From positions 806,001 to 870,000 of the forward strand of contig NZ_CP069178.1 of assembly GCF_016812035.1 (NCBI RefSeq): 64,000 bases of DNA, written 5' to 3'. Position numbers and translations under genes: made by a program. Positions 8,447-16,981 of this stretch are shown here, in pieces; the first letter of the stretch is position 1, and every line of letters starts with the position of its first letter. Below the pieces are notes generated by a model. It was not told the DNA's origin and did no database searches. It saw only the letters and a program-made list of their open reading frames with translations. The stretch is from Bulleidia sp. zg-1006 (GTDB lineage: Bacteria; Bacillota_I; Bacilli_A; Erysipelotrichales; Erysipelotrichaceae).

Positions 8447-9115
8447 TTATCTTTCCATCTCTTTTTCTTTTGTTGGAATTGGTTGTTTTTGAGAGTTATA
8501 TTTTTCTTTAGCCTTTTTCTTCAATTCAGCTAAATGCAATCTTTTTTTGTCCAACTTCTTTTTCCTTTTATTGGCTAATCTTTCCATTTCATCACAAATT
8601 CGTTTCACCTTGCTTACATCTTTAGAGTCAAAGGTAAATTTTAAAACATCCTTGCTTTTTAACATAACGACCGGTTTATTGTCTTCATCTTCGATAAGGT
8701 TACAAAAGTCTTGAACAAAACGCTTTTCTCGGTCAGTTAAATGAGTTATATCTTCATTTGCCTTTTCTAAAATATCCCCATAATCACTAGGCAATTTTGA
8801 AACAAGTAAATTGACCCCACTTTTTTTACAAAGTTTGAGAAAATCTTTGATTTCTATTTTTTGGTCTAAGGTTAATTCTGTTTCGGCTTGACGATGTGTT
8901 TCCTCTCCTAATTGATCCCATACAAAAGCGTTTTTCATCATCCTTCCTTGATGTTTTTTAAGGGCTGATTGCAGGCTTTTATCATCGTATACTCTCCAAT
9001 CGTGTATCCCTTTTCGTATTGCTGAAAAGATAGTGCCTGCTCCTGAATAGCCAATTCTAAGTAAATTCAATAATTTGTCTTTCGCTTCAAAATTATCATT
9101 TGCATCGAATATCAT
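8447..9115 (-). CDS. PcfB-like (DUF3801-type) T4SS accessory protein with shared tail
   Basis: 222 residues, soluble. IKDFLKLCKKSGVNLLVSKL and VVMLKSKDVLKFTFDSKDVSKV fit the pattern I know from DUF3801/PcfB proteins of Gram-positive conjugative elements, which act with the VirD4 coupling protein. The match is by memory of the pattern and is moderate. The basic C-terminus (KKKLDKKRLHLAELKKKAKEKY) merges into the element-wide tail ending IPTKEKEMER. This tail is also found on hexapeptide-repeat proteins and on the 27812-28615 protein, although their main bodies are unrelated. Hairpins lie on both sides. Confidence 0.55.
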   Translation of the reverse strand: MIFDANDNFEAKDKLLNLLRIGYSGAGTIFSAIRKGIHDWRVYDDKSLQSALKKHQGRMMKNAFVWDQLGEETHRQAETELTLDQKIEIKDFLKLCKKSGVNLLVSKLPSDYGDILEKANEDITHLTDREKRFVQDFCNLIEDEDNKPVVMLKSKDVLKFTFDSKDVSKVKRICDEMERLANKRKKKLDKKRLHLAELKKKAKEKYNSQKQPIPTKEKEMER

Positions 9116-9143
9116 TTTTCTTTTCTCCTTTCTACAAAAAAGG

Positions 9144-9157
9144 AGGACATCTGTCCT
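9144..9157 (-). terminator. Intergenic hairpin AGGACA-TC-TGTCCT
   Basis: 6-bp palindrome then T-run and GTAGAAAGGAG before the ATG at 9115. Confidence 0.65.
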
Positions 9158-9166
9158 TCTTTTAAT

Positions 9167-9424
9167 CTAATCTGTTTCTCCATAATGGTTTAGCAATTTC
9201 TTTTTTCTGAAATAGTCATGTGTTAATAAAGCAATCATAACCAAAATGAAATTAAATGTGTTTCTACCAATGATGTTTTGTATATAATAGAAAACACTGC
9301 TTTTATCAAAAACTTGGTACATTTTAATTATTTGGTTTATCATCATCAAAACTAAAATACCTATACAAATATAAATATTTTTTTTGGAAACTCTAACACG
9401 ACTTTGTTCTTCATTTTTTTTCAT
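9167..9424 (-). CDS. Small membrane protein after VirB4
   Basis: 85 residues with two hydrophobic segments (about residues 16-34, IYICIGILVLMMINQII, and 55-70, FNFILVMIALLTH) and basic ends. It overlaps the VirB4 stop by 4 bases (ATGA), so it is translationally coupled to VirB4. No family is recognised. A small channel or scaffold subunit of the T4SS is a reasonable guess from context. Confidence 0.65.
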   Translation of the reverse strand: MKKNEEQSRVRVSKKNIYICIGILVLMMINQIIKMYQVFDKSSVFYYIQNIIGRNTFNFILVMIALLTHDYFRKKKLLNHYGETD

Positions 9425-11823
9425 AGAAAATTCCTATCTAGTGCCACCCTTTCTTCTGGCGTAGATGTCATACAATTGTAAATCCGTGTTCCTTTTGGAA
9501 TGTTGTCAACAAAAGGGATAACCGTTTTATTTCCTACATAAATCAGTCCTTTTCCTATTTCTTTGTTAGACAAAAAACTTAGTTGTTCATCAGGAACATT
9601 CAATAAATTACCTAAAATTATTTTATCTTCTTCAGATTGGGCTAACATTACAATAAATTCAGAGTTTGACAACATGGTACTGGCGGTTTCTGACTTCGAT
9701 AAGTCCGTTATATTTTGCGTAATTCCTGTAATCAGTGCTCCATACTTTCTAGCTCGCTTGAACAATTCAAATAGGAAATTAGCTGTGTATTCATTTTTGA
9801 ACAACAAATAAATTTCATCAATCCATATCCACGTCCGTATACCCTTTGAATGGTTATAATTGATTCTATCCCAAAGATTTTCAAGAATAACTAGCATAGC
9901 TAAAGGCTGAATGGTGGATTCAGTTTCAGAAATATTGAATACCGTAAAACGATTGCTTAAATTAATATTTGTAAATCCAGAAAATAAATCGTATGTACCA
10001 TTAACATACATTTCTAATCCTGTAGCTAATCGTTGAGCATAGATAATATCCATATTTTCTAATGCTAGCAATAAATCTTTTAAGGTTGGTGTTTCCAGTG
10101 GTTTATCGGTTTTCAAAGATAGAAAATATTTAGTGTACATTTCTCTTACCGCTCTATCAATGACCGATTTTTCTTCAGCAGACATTTCTTGAGCAAATAT
10201 TTGAGCAATGAATGTTTGACAAAAATCGGCTTTATTTTTAACAAAACCCTCTAGGGTTCTTTTTTGGTCATATTCTAAAGGATTAATATGAATACCAGCT
10301 TTACTATCAATATTAATAATTGATCCACCCAATTCTCTGGCTAAATATTGATATTCATTCTCAGGGTCTATAACAATTAATTCATCATTATCGTTTTTAC
10401 ACATGACTTGAAACATTTCTCGTTTACAAGCCATTGATTTTCCAGACCCAGATTGTCCAAAATACCAAGCGTTTGAGTTCTTCATCTTCTTTCTATCAAT
10501 GGTAATTAGATTTTTACTAATGGAATTAACTCCATAATAAAGGCTATTCATTTTTTCTTGCATTTCCTGCACTGAAAAAGGAACAAAAATCGAACATCCG
10601 GCACTGGTTAATGTTCTATTTCTTTTTGGTACACGATAGCCTATGGGAAAACAAGCATTCATTCCTTCTTCTTGTTGACAACGTAAAATACGAATACCAA
10701 CCACTCTTTTATTAGCTATACCTTTAATTTTAGTTGTTAAGGTTTCTAATTCTTCTCTGCTTTCGCAATTTAAGAAAATTAGAAATTGTGATTCAAACAA
10801 ACGCTGATTATTTTTCTGTAAATCTTGCAACAAGTCTTGAGCTTCTTTTTCTGCTTCTTTCAAATTTAAAGGAACGTTTAACTCACCATCATAGCCACTT
10901 AAATTTCCTTTTTGTTGATAATTCGCAATCTCACTTTCGATATTCATGAGTTTGTTTTTCACCATGGCTATATCGTTACCTCTAGGAATTGCTCGCATAT
11001 TCAAAGCTATTGTTAAATTCTGTTTTATTTTACTTAATTGATTAAGTAACTCGTCGGATAATTCTGTTGAATAATCACTAATGTACAAAATTCTACAATA
11101 CCGTCCATTAACGATAAAATGGTCTTCTTTAAACGCTAATTGTTCAGGACTAATAGCATCTTTGGATGTCAAATAACGTGATATTTTATTGTAATTAAAC
11201 GTATATTTAACATTTGGAAACAAGGCTCTATGAATGATTTTCAATCTATTAGACCCATCCATTGGAGTTGCCTTAACACCATATTTACTCATCAATCGAC
11301 AATATTCATCACTTTGATTTATCGCAAACCGATTCGCCTTTTCAATACTATCTTCCATAAAGGTGAATGTTAGATATTTGTCGGTAACAATACGATTATT
11401 ACCAATCGCCAACTTCTGCTTCAATATATCATTCCATTCATTTCTTAATAATTGATATTTATCTTCTTTCTTTTCCAGGAAAAGACAATTTTGGAACTCC
11501 TCGTCATCGACTACATGATTTTGTAATATCAACTGTAGATTATATTCATTGCCCATCATATTTAGAGTTTCCATCCAATTATTAAAGATTTTTATTTGGT
11601 CTTCTTGCGTAGCTATCTGATAGTTAATATCTTCAAATTTAATGGTGGCGGAAAATGTACCGTTGTCATCTAAAATACATAATCCATTTTTCAACATTAA
11701 ATCATAGTAAATTGAATTTTGGATGGAACGTACTTTCTTTAAGGCTTTTTTAGTGTTCTCCAACTTTTTTATACCATCGTATTTCTCTTCTAAGTTTCGC
11801 TCTTTGTTTCTTTGAAATAACAT
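9421..11823 (-). CDS. VirB4/PrgJ-family conjugation ATPase
   Basis: 800 residues, the normal length. Walker A GQSGSGKS lies near residue 457, with FGQSGSGKSMACK typical of VirB4, and Walker B TWIWIDEIYLLF near residue 669. Motifs between and after them (DPENEYQYLARELGG, NISETES, ITQNITDLSKSE) are family-typical. It energises assembly and substrate passage of the type IV secretion channel at the inner face of the membrane. The start at 11823 has GAAAGGAAAGG upstream and overlaps the prgI gene by 74 bases in another frame. Confidence 0.95.
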   Translation of the reverse strand: MLFQRNKERNLEEKYDGIKKLENTKKALKKVRSIQNSIYYDLMLKNGLCILDDNGTFSATIKFEDINYQIATQEDQIKIFNNWMETLNMMGNEYNLQLILQNHVVDDEEFQNCLFLEKKEDKYQLLRNEWNDILKQKLAIGNNRIVTDKYLTFTFMEDSIEKANRFAINQSDEYCRLMSKYGVKATPMDGSNRLKIIHRALFPNVKYTFNYNKISRYLTSKDAISPEQLAFKEDHFIVNGRYCRILYISDYSTELSDELLNQLSKIKQNLTIALNMRAIPRGNDIAMVKNKLMNIESEIANYQQKGNLSGYDGELNVPLNLKEAEKEAQDLLQDLQKNNQRLFESQFLIFLNCESREELETLTTKIKGIANKRVVGIRILRCQQEEGMNACFPIGYRVPKRNRTLTSAGCSIFVPFSVQEMQEKMNSLYYGVNSISKNLITIDRKKMKNSNAWYFGQSGSGKSMACKREMFQVMCKNDNDELIVIDPENEYQYLARELGGSIINIDSKAGIHINPLEYDQKRTLEGFVKNKADFCQTFIAQIFAQEMSAEEKSVIDRAVREMYTKYFLSLKTDKPLETPTLKDLLLALENMDIIYAQRLATGLEMYVNGTYDLFSGFTNINLSNRFTVFNISETESTIQPLAMLVILENLWDRINYNHSKGIRTWIWIDEIYLLFKNEYTANFLFELFKRARKYGALITGITQNITDLSKSETASTMLSNSEFIVMLAQSEEDKIILGNLLNVPDEQLSFLSNKEIGKGLIYVGNKTVIPFVDNIPKGTRIYNCMTSTPEERVALDRNFL

Positions 11824-12142
11824 ATCCTTTCCTTTCTAATCCTTCTCCATCTTCATACATTAATGGTGTTCTAGTTTTGCGGTAATAATTTAACAAGATT
11901 TTAAAATATTCATCTGAGGGTAATCCTTCATAAGTGCAAAAACCTAACCATAGCGGTACAATAACCACCGCTACAATTAACAAAAACAGTATTGATTCTG
12001 GTAAAAAGAATTTTCCAAAATAATATATTGGAATGGCTAATAGGCAGCCAACCAGAAAAAACAATACTTGTTTGTCGGTCAAACCTAAAATGAATTTTTT
12101 TCGATAGGTTTGTATTTCCGCTGGAATTGGTTGAAATAACAT
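11750..12142 (-). CDS. PrgI-family T4SS membrane protein (VirB3-like position)
   Basis: 130 residues. N-terminus MLFQPIPAEIQTYRKKFILGLTDKQ is typical of PrgI proteins, followed by two hydrophobic segments (VLFFLVGCLLAIPIYYF and ILFLLIVAVVIVPLWLGF) and a basic C-terminal part. PrgI genes regularly precede VirB4 in Gram-positive conjugative elements, as here. The 74-base overlap with the VirB4 gene is long and suggests tight translational coupling. RBS GAAGGAGAAAAAT lies directly after the stop of the preceding gene. Confidence 0.88.
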   Translation of the reverse strand: MLFQPIPAEIQTYRKKFILGLTDKQVLFFLVGCLLAIPIYYFGKFFLPESILFLLIVAVVIVPLWLGFCTYEGLPSDEYFKILLNYYRKTRTPLMYEDGEGLERKGYVISKKQRAKLRREIRWYKKVGEH

Positions 12143-12155
12143 ATTTTTCTCCTTC

Positions 12156-12971
12156 TTATCTTTCTATTTGTTTTTCTTTTTTAGGAATATAATTTTCCTT
12201 TTGGCAATATTCTTCTTTAGCCGTTGATTTTAAATCATTTAGCTTTAATGATGAAGCCTCATATTCCTTTCTCTCCTTTATCAAAGGATTCTCTGTAAAC
12301 ACAGTATTATCAGCAACCACGGCATCTCCTTCAACCAGACCGAACTCTTGTACCACGGCGTAATCTTTAACCAAAGCATTATCTTTAACCACCGCATAAT
12401 TTCTGACTACAGCATTCCCTTTGACCCAAGCGTTATCTCTGACTTTCGCATTCCCTTCAACCAAAGCATTATCTTTGACCACGGCATCATCTTTGACCCA
12501 AGCATCGCCACTAACCACTGCGTTTCCATAGACCAAAGCGTTTTCACTAACCCTTGCGTTTCCATAGACCTTTGTATATCCACTAACCCTAGCGTTTCCA
12601 TAGACCACCGCATTCCCACCGACCCACGCACTGCCTGTAACCACAGCGTCATCTCCAACCCAAGCATTATCTTTGACCCAAGCCTTACCTGTAACCACAG
12701 CATGCCCTTTAATCATTGCGTTTCCTGTAACTTCGGCATAATTTCTGACCACGGCATCATCTTCAACCACGGCATTCCCTGTAACCACCGCTTCACCAAA
12801 GACCCAAGCCTTCCCTGTTTGGCTTAAATTTTCTTCCTTTTCTACAAAACCACCTAAATCCCCAGTCTTTACATCTCCAAAAGAAGTCAAAGCTTTGATT
12901 CTGTATACTTTCCTTCCCCCAGCCATCTTAGTTTCGGATGTTAATTCATATTTTTTCTTTTGTTCTTCCAT
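12156..12971 (-). CDS. Hexapeptide-repeat (YdcK-like) paralogue B, longest repeat array
   Basis: The start at 12971 (MEEQKKKYELT) has GGAAAGGAAGAAAGT before it. The longer frame from 13022 runs through a hairpin and is rejected. After the common head come about 29 hexapeptides, against 12-20 in the other copies. The first nine repeats match paralogue A almost exactly. The middle block (WVGGNA, VVYGNA, RVSGYT, KVYGNA, RVSENA) is unique. The tail is SLKLNDLKSTAKEEY, IPKKEKQIER. The 18-base periodicity is visible in the DNA. It is probably a soluble beta-helix; the binding partner is unknown. Its insertion between the 13022-13390 gene and prgI within the core T4SS operon is unusual. Confidence 0.78.
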   Translation of the reverse strand: MEEQKKKYELTSETKMAGGRKVYRIKALTSFGDVKTGDLGGFVEKEENLSQTGKAWVFGEAVVTGNAVVEDDAVVRNYAEVTGNAMIKGHAVVTGKAWVKDNAWVGDDAVVTGSAWVGGNAVVYGNARVSGYTKVYGNARVSENALVYGNAVVSGDAWVKDDAVVKDNALVEGNAKVRDNAWVKGNAVVRNYAVVKDNALVKDYAVVQEFGLVEGDAVVADNTVFTENPLIKERKEYEASSLKLNDLKSTAKEEYCQKENYIPKKEKQIER

Positions 12972-12995
12972 ACTTTCTTCCTTTCCACAAAAAGA

Positions 12996-13009
12996 AGGAC
13001 ATCTGTCCT
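12996..13009 (-). terminator. Intergenic hairpin AGGACA-TC-TGTCCT
   Basis: 6-bp palindrome then TTCTTTTTG and the RBS of the 12156-12971 gene. Confidence 0.65.
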
Positions 13010-13021
13010 TCTTATCTTTCA

Positions 13022-13390
13022 TTAACTCGCTTGATCCATGTGACTATACAACGCAATATTTTGTATCATTGTATCCCATATTCTTTTCTCTAAATTTCCT
13101 AATGTTAATTGGAAATGTTCTAGGGCTTTGTATTCGTTAAATTTATTGAATAACAAAAAATGATACCGTTCTTTGGCATTATTTGCTAAATAAACATCAT
13201 TTAATTCTTCTAAAAACTTAATTTTGTCATAGGTAATTAGTTTTCCATTCAATTTGTTTTTACAACAAATTAAGAGGTAATGTTGTGGTTTATGAATCCA
13301 TAAAGTTTGGTCTACAACATCTAATTTGTAGGTATTCATCAATTCCTTTACCTCTTTATTTTCAACAACCTCAATTTTCACATATAACAC
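13022..13390 (-). CDS. Hypothetical protein of T4SS operon
   Basis: 122 residues, no membrane segment and no signal peptide. The sequence around YKLDVVDQTLWIHKPQHYLLICCKNKLNGK suggests a beta-rich N-terminal half and a helical C-terminal half. No family recognised. It lies between the VirB6-like gene, 6 bases away, and paralogue B, so it is part of the core transfer operon. Confidence 0.6.
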   Translation of the reverse strand: MLYVKIEVVENKEVKELMNTYKLDVVDQTLWIHKPQHYLLICCKNKLNGKLITYDKIKFLEELNDVYLANNAKERYHFLLFNKFNEYKALEHFQLTLGNLEKRIWDTMIQNIALYSHMDQAS

Positions 13391-13396
13391 CCCTTT

Positions 13397-14239
13397 CTAT
13401 ACACCTAACAGGCTTTTTGCCCATCCACCAGTTTGAAACATTGACATGACTAACAAAATCTGACCGCCTATGATAATCCACATTCCATTAATATCACTTG
13501 GATAATCTATAACATTGATATATTGATAATAAACAAGAATACATACTGAAATGAGTATGACTTGCAAGGCTAAAGCCACTAATTTCTTAATCCAACGTTT
13601 AAAAATATCATTGTATTCTTTTGAAATAATGGTTGAAGAAATGATTGAACCTAAGGCTATATGGACGTAAATTTCAATATTACGTATTTGAATAACAATC
13701 TTTGCTAATACCTTCAAAATATCTGATCCTAATTTCATGATGGTCACTAACAAATAATTGATTAATTTATCACCTAAGCCTTTATTCCACCCATTATAGG
13801 TTTGTTCGATTTTATCCATGAATGTTTGCATTTTACTGGTGTCTTGACCAACCGTGACCAACGCTTTCCCCTTTTCTAAAGTTGTCACCATATTTTTACT
13901 AGTTGCAAAAATTAAATTAATAATATCTGCCACATTGTCGGCTATTAATTTAGCGATGGCTAATTTCACTAAAATCCACGTGATTTCATACATAGCCTCA
14001 TCTTGTTGCATATCTTTTTTCTTTAACTGTTCCATCAATTCTAATAGAAAAAACAAGATTAACAACGTCCATGCGATTGGTTTTAACAGTTCTGAGATAC
14101 TTTGTGTTGTTTTCCACATACCACCACCTAAAAATTCTTTAGGGGTAACTTTTAATTCATCCATTAAGCCCTCAAAGGCTTTAGTAATATCCAACAACAC
14201 GCCAACAATGGTTGTTCCAAAATTGTCTAAAAAATCCAT
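13397..14239 (-). CDS. VirB6/TrbL-like polytopic membrane protein (PrgH-like position)
   Basis: 280 residues with several hydrophobic segments: about 58-70 (PIAWTLLILFFLLEL), 90-115 (ITWILVKLAIAKLIADNVADIINLIF), 190-205, 218-240 (LVALALQVILISVCILVYY) and 250-270 (MWIIIGGQILLVMSMF). The arrangement resembles VirB6-like proteins that line the channel in Gram-positive T4SS. The call rests on topology and gene order, between the small pilin-like protein and prgI-virB4, not on sequence motifs. RBS AGAAAGGTTC precedes the ATG at 14239. Confidence 0.72.
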   Translation of the reverse strand: MDFLDNFGTTIVGVLLDITKAFEGLMDELKVTPKEFLGGGMWKTTQSISELLKPIAWTLLILFFLLELMEQLKKKDMQQDEAMYEITWILVKLAIAKLIADNVADIINLIFATSKNMVTTLEKGKALVTVGQDTSKMQTFMDKIEQTYNGWNKGLGDKLINYLLVTIMKLGSDILKVLAKIVIQIRNIEIYVHIALGSIISSTIISKEYNDIFKRWIKKLVALALQVILISVCILVYYQYINVIDYPSDINGMWIIIGGQILLVMSMFQTGGWAKSLLGV

Positions 14240-14250
14240 ATAGAACCTTT

Positions 14251-14538
14251 CTATCTAATTAAATCAATCAACATATCTAATAAGTATTTAATTCCATATC
14301 CACTACCTGCTGTAATAATCCCTCCGACAATCATTCCTATTCCTTGGCTCGTTTGTGGACCTGTTTTATCTTTCATTCCTGCAGCCGTTACCATTAAACC
14401 ATGAATTGCCAAAATACCACCTAAAACTAAAATACCAACCATCAAAATATTGCTTCCCTGATGCAATTGAACTTTAATTTCACCACTGCCAACTTGTCTA
14501 GCCATTACCTTAGCTAAACCAACAATACCTTTATTCAT
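14251..14538 (-). CDS. Small two-helix membrane protein (VirB2/TrbC/Maff2-like)
   Basis: 95 residues. Polar N-terminus, then hydrophobic segments at about 30-53 (ILMVGILVLGGILAIHGLMV) and 66-85 (GIGMIVGGIITAGSGYGIKYL), rich in Gly. This two-helix, Gly-rich plan and its place just before the VirB6-like gene match VirB2/TrbC-like subunits of other T4SS. A second protein of the same plan lies at 23534-23728. Confidence 0.65.
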   Translation of the reverse strand: MNKGIVGLAKVMARQVGSGEIKVQLHQGSNILMVGILVLGGILAIHGLMVTAAGMKDKTGPQTSQGIGMIVGGIITAGSGYGIKYLLDMLIDLIR

Positions 14539-14573
14539 TTTTTACCTCTTTCTTCTTTCTATTTTTTTGAGTA

Positions 14574-14679
14574 TGAAACACAAAAAGCAGCCATAACCCT
14601 GACTGCTTTGCTTTGAATTCCACACTATCATTTTGTCATAAGTGTTTTTGAAAAACACTATCGTTTTTACACTGGATTT
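14574..14679 (-). repeat. 106-bp repeat copy 1, with terminator
   Basis: Identical over 106 bases to 28751-28856. On the minus strand it starts 5 bases after the stop of the coupling-protein gene. It holds the palindrome AGTGTTTTTCAAAAACACT, two copies of GATAGTG, and a hairpin GCAG(N)CTGC followed by TTTTT that looks like a terminator for the upstream gene. A 58-bp part is present a third time at 31389-31446. Confidence 0.9.
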
Positions 14680-14684
14680 CTAAT

Positions 14685-16715
14685 CTAAAGTTGTACTTCT
14701 AAATTAGAAATTGCATTCATTTTTGTATTAACATAACCCTGACCATCAAATAATTGGTCTATTTCTTCTATTAGCTCCATAATTCCTTTCTTTTCCGCAA
14801 ATTCTTTGAATTTCGATGTATCAAATTCATTCTTCTTATCAAAATCTGCTGTATCAACAATATTCTCATGTTGGAATAAATCGAATTTCTTATCTCTGAA
14901 GATGTGTTGCCCACGAATATGAATTAAACATTCATCCGTTGGCAATCTTCCTATTTCATCCGGTGATAACAATGCTCGACTAACAATCTGATTAGACTTA
15001 GAATAGCTACCCCCACTAGATGAATAGCTTTCATTTATGCTTAGATGGTCAACGGTTGTATTACCGATAATTTTCGATAATCTTTCCAGTGTTGAATATT
15101 CTTTTCCCCCCAAAAATAAAGTAACATCACAATTTCCTTCAATGGTTTCCCATGTTTCTTTATACAAGTTTTTTAGTTGAGCTAGATTTTGTAAGATACA
15201 GTCAACACTGATTTCTCTTGAACGCATAGTTGCAATTTTCTTTTCAAAATCATTAATTTTAGAAATATTTGCGAATTCGTCTAAACAAAATCGTGTATGA
15301 ATAGGTAGCGTACCCCCAACTCGTGCATCCGCTTGTCTATATAACAAGTCAAATAATTGTTGATATATCATGGTTGCTAAAAAATTGAAACTACTATCAC
15401 TATCACTAATAGAAACAAACAGCACTGTCTTTTGAAGTGCAGGAGCCGTTTCCTCATGATTGCTACAGTTAATGTATTTACCATCTTCACAAATACAATC
15501 CTCACCATTCACATCTAAATAGACTAAATGACCATCGCTATCTTGACATTGTTGATGATTATCATCATATTTTGGTTGAATATGTGGATTTCCAATACTT
15601 TCTAAATTCAATTCATCGTACTTTAATAATTCGGCAAGTTGTGGCAGATTAAATACTGCCATACGTACACCAATGGAAATCAAAATGCTTTTAGCCGTTT
15701 TTCCAGCTGCTTTTTTGTAGATGTTATACTGTCTTAACGCTAAAAATTCATAGGATATTTTTGATAATTTTCTTAGTTTTAATTGGTTTTTAACGTATTC
15801 TTCTACATGATTAAATATTAAATCCAACTGGGATTGTTGATTTTCATCTTCTTCACTTGCACTCGCCATATCAATTAAATCCATTAATTCGTTCATGTTT
15901 CTCAAAGGGTCATCTTCACTTGTTGTAGCGAATATCAAAAAGATACAAGCTGTCAACAAGGCAATTTCGGCTTTTTCAAAAAAGCCATCTCCCCCACTGG
16001 TTTGTACTTCTTTATTTGTACTTGAAATTAGGTTATTAACAAATTTCAAAATATCCTCTGCACTATAAATATAATTGAAGGGATTGTAGTGCATTGATTT
16101 TGAAAATTCGATTAAATTCAAGTATTTCATATCATATCCTGCTTTGTAGAATACATTTCCTACTTCCTTACATAAGGTGTCTTTCGGGTCGGTAATAATA
16201 TAATTACAAGCTAAATTTAAAATGTTTGGCTTGACATGGAAACGTGTTTTACCGGACCCCGAACCACCAATCGTTAAGGTGTTATTATTCAAAAATGTTT
16301 TTCTCGTATCCATGGATACTTGTATATTTTGAGAATAAATCACATTATATTTTTCATCTTCTTCGTTTTTTAACGGGCTTCCCTCTTTTTCAATACGTCC
16401 ATAGCGTGCTGACCCATGTTCTTCTTTAGGACGATAATTCTTTCGATTCATTTCGATAATGGCTAAACCTAACCATGCTAAAGCCACAAATGAAGTACCT
16501 AAAATAATTGCAAGAGGATGAAATGATACCTCAATCCTTGTCAAAATTGATGGTAACAACTGCAAGGTTGCATTTATAATTGAAAATAGCAAAAATGTTC
16601 CCCTATTCAATTCTTCTAAAATCAATAAACCATACCTATTCCCTAAAATAAACAACAAGCCAAATATAAGAATTAATATCGGATTAACTGGATTGTTTTT
16701 AAAATAATCTTTCAT
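14685..16715 (-). CDS. VirD4/TraG/PcfC-family type IV coupling protein
   Basis: 676 residues. Two N-terminal hydrophobic segments (about 11-30 ILILIFGLLFILGNRYGLLI and 67-88) anchor it. Walker A IGGSGSGKTRFHVKPN lies near residue 153 and Walker B FCLDEFANI near residue 478. ITDPKDTL and the TraG-like IQNLAQLK are also present. It links the relaxase-DNA complex to the channel and selects substrates. RBS AGAAAGGAGAAGGA precedes the ATG at 16715, after a hairpin of the GGTGGTCA type. It is the likely reader of any C-terminal secretion signal on element proteins. Confidence 0.95.
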   Translation of the reverse strand: MKDYFKNNPVNPILILIFGLLFILGNRYGLLILEELNRGTFLLFSIINATLQLLPSILTRIEVSFHPLAIILGTSFVALAWLGLAIIEMNRKNYRPKEEHGSARYGRIEKEGSPLKNEEDEKYNVIYSQNIQVSMDTRKTFLNNNTLTIGGSGSGKTRFHVKPNILNLACNYIITDPKDTLCKEVGNVFYKAGYDMKYLNLIEFSKSMHYNPFNYIYSAEDILKFVNNLISSTNKEVQTSGGDGFFEKAEIALLTACIFLIFATTSEDDPLRNMNELMDLIDMASASEEDENQQSQLDLIFNHVEEYVKNQLKLRKLSKISYEFLALRQYNIYKKAAGKTAKSILISIGVRMAVFNLPQLAELLKYDELNLESIGNPHIQPKYDDNHQQCQDSDGHLVYLDVNGEDCICEDGKYINCSNHEETAPALQKTVLFVSISDSDSSFNFLATMIYQQLFDLLYRQADARVGGTLPIHTRFCLDEFANISKINDFEKKIATMRSREISVDCILQNLAQLKNLYKETWETIEGNCDVTLFLGGKEYSTLERLSKIIGNTTVDHLSINESYSSSGGSYSKSNQIVSRALLSPDEIGRLPTDECLIHIRGQHIFRDKKFDLFQHENIVDTADFDKKNEFDTSKFKEFAEKKGIMELIEEIDQLFDGQGYVNTKMNAISNLEVQL

Positions 16716-16735
16716 TCCTTCTCCTTTCTACAAAA

Positions 16736-16751
16736 GTGGTCATTTGACCAC
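16736..16751 (-). terminator. Intergenic hairpin GTGGTCA-TT-TGACCAC
   Basis: 7-bp palindrome directly after the orphan tail stop (16753), followed on the minus strand by TTTT and the coupling-protein RBS. Confidence 0.65.
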
Positions 16752-16752
16752 C

Positions 16753-16935
16753 CTATCTTTCAATTTCTTTTTCTTTTTTAGGAATATAATTTTCCTTTCG
16801 GCTATATTCTTTTTTAGCCGTTTCTTTTAAATAATTTAGATTTAATGATTTTTCATCTTTTGAATATCCTTTACTTGTTGCATAAAGATAACTCCTTTTT
16901 GCCCTTTCCACTTTTAAAATATTGTCATTTTCACG
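16753..16935 (-). pseudogene. Orphan C-terminal tail and upstream gene remnant
   Basis: An open frame of 60 codons without a convincing start ends in the shared tail SLNLNYLKETAKKEYSRK, IPKKEKEIER, stop, hairpin, RBS. The bases at about 16862-16900 are strikingly similar to the 3' end of the primase-like gene (24480-24515), but there they are read in a different frame. This looks like the scar of a lost or recombined gene of which only the 3' cassette end remains. A short translated protein from GTG or TTG cannot be excluded. Confidence 0.6.
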
Positions 16936-16947
16936 AAAAGGAAAAAG

Positions 16948-16961
16948 AGGACAGATGTCCT
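16948..16961 (-). terminator. Intergenic hairpin AGGACA-GA-TGTCCT
   Basis: 6-bp palindrome after the adhesin gene, with TTTTT following on the minus strand. Confidence 0.65.
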
Positions 16962-16981
16962 CTTTTCTCTTGTCCTAATTT

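Noticed and set aside
12348-12827. Long antisense frames in the hexapeptide genes (also 7577-7936, 20479-20742, 23968-24222)
   Set aside because: They mirror the 18-bp periodicity of the real genes on the other strand, have no RBS and give low-complexity products.
12300-12850. Possible CRISPR-like array because of regular short repeats
   Set aside because: Units are 18 bp, coding in frame, without spacers or cas genes.
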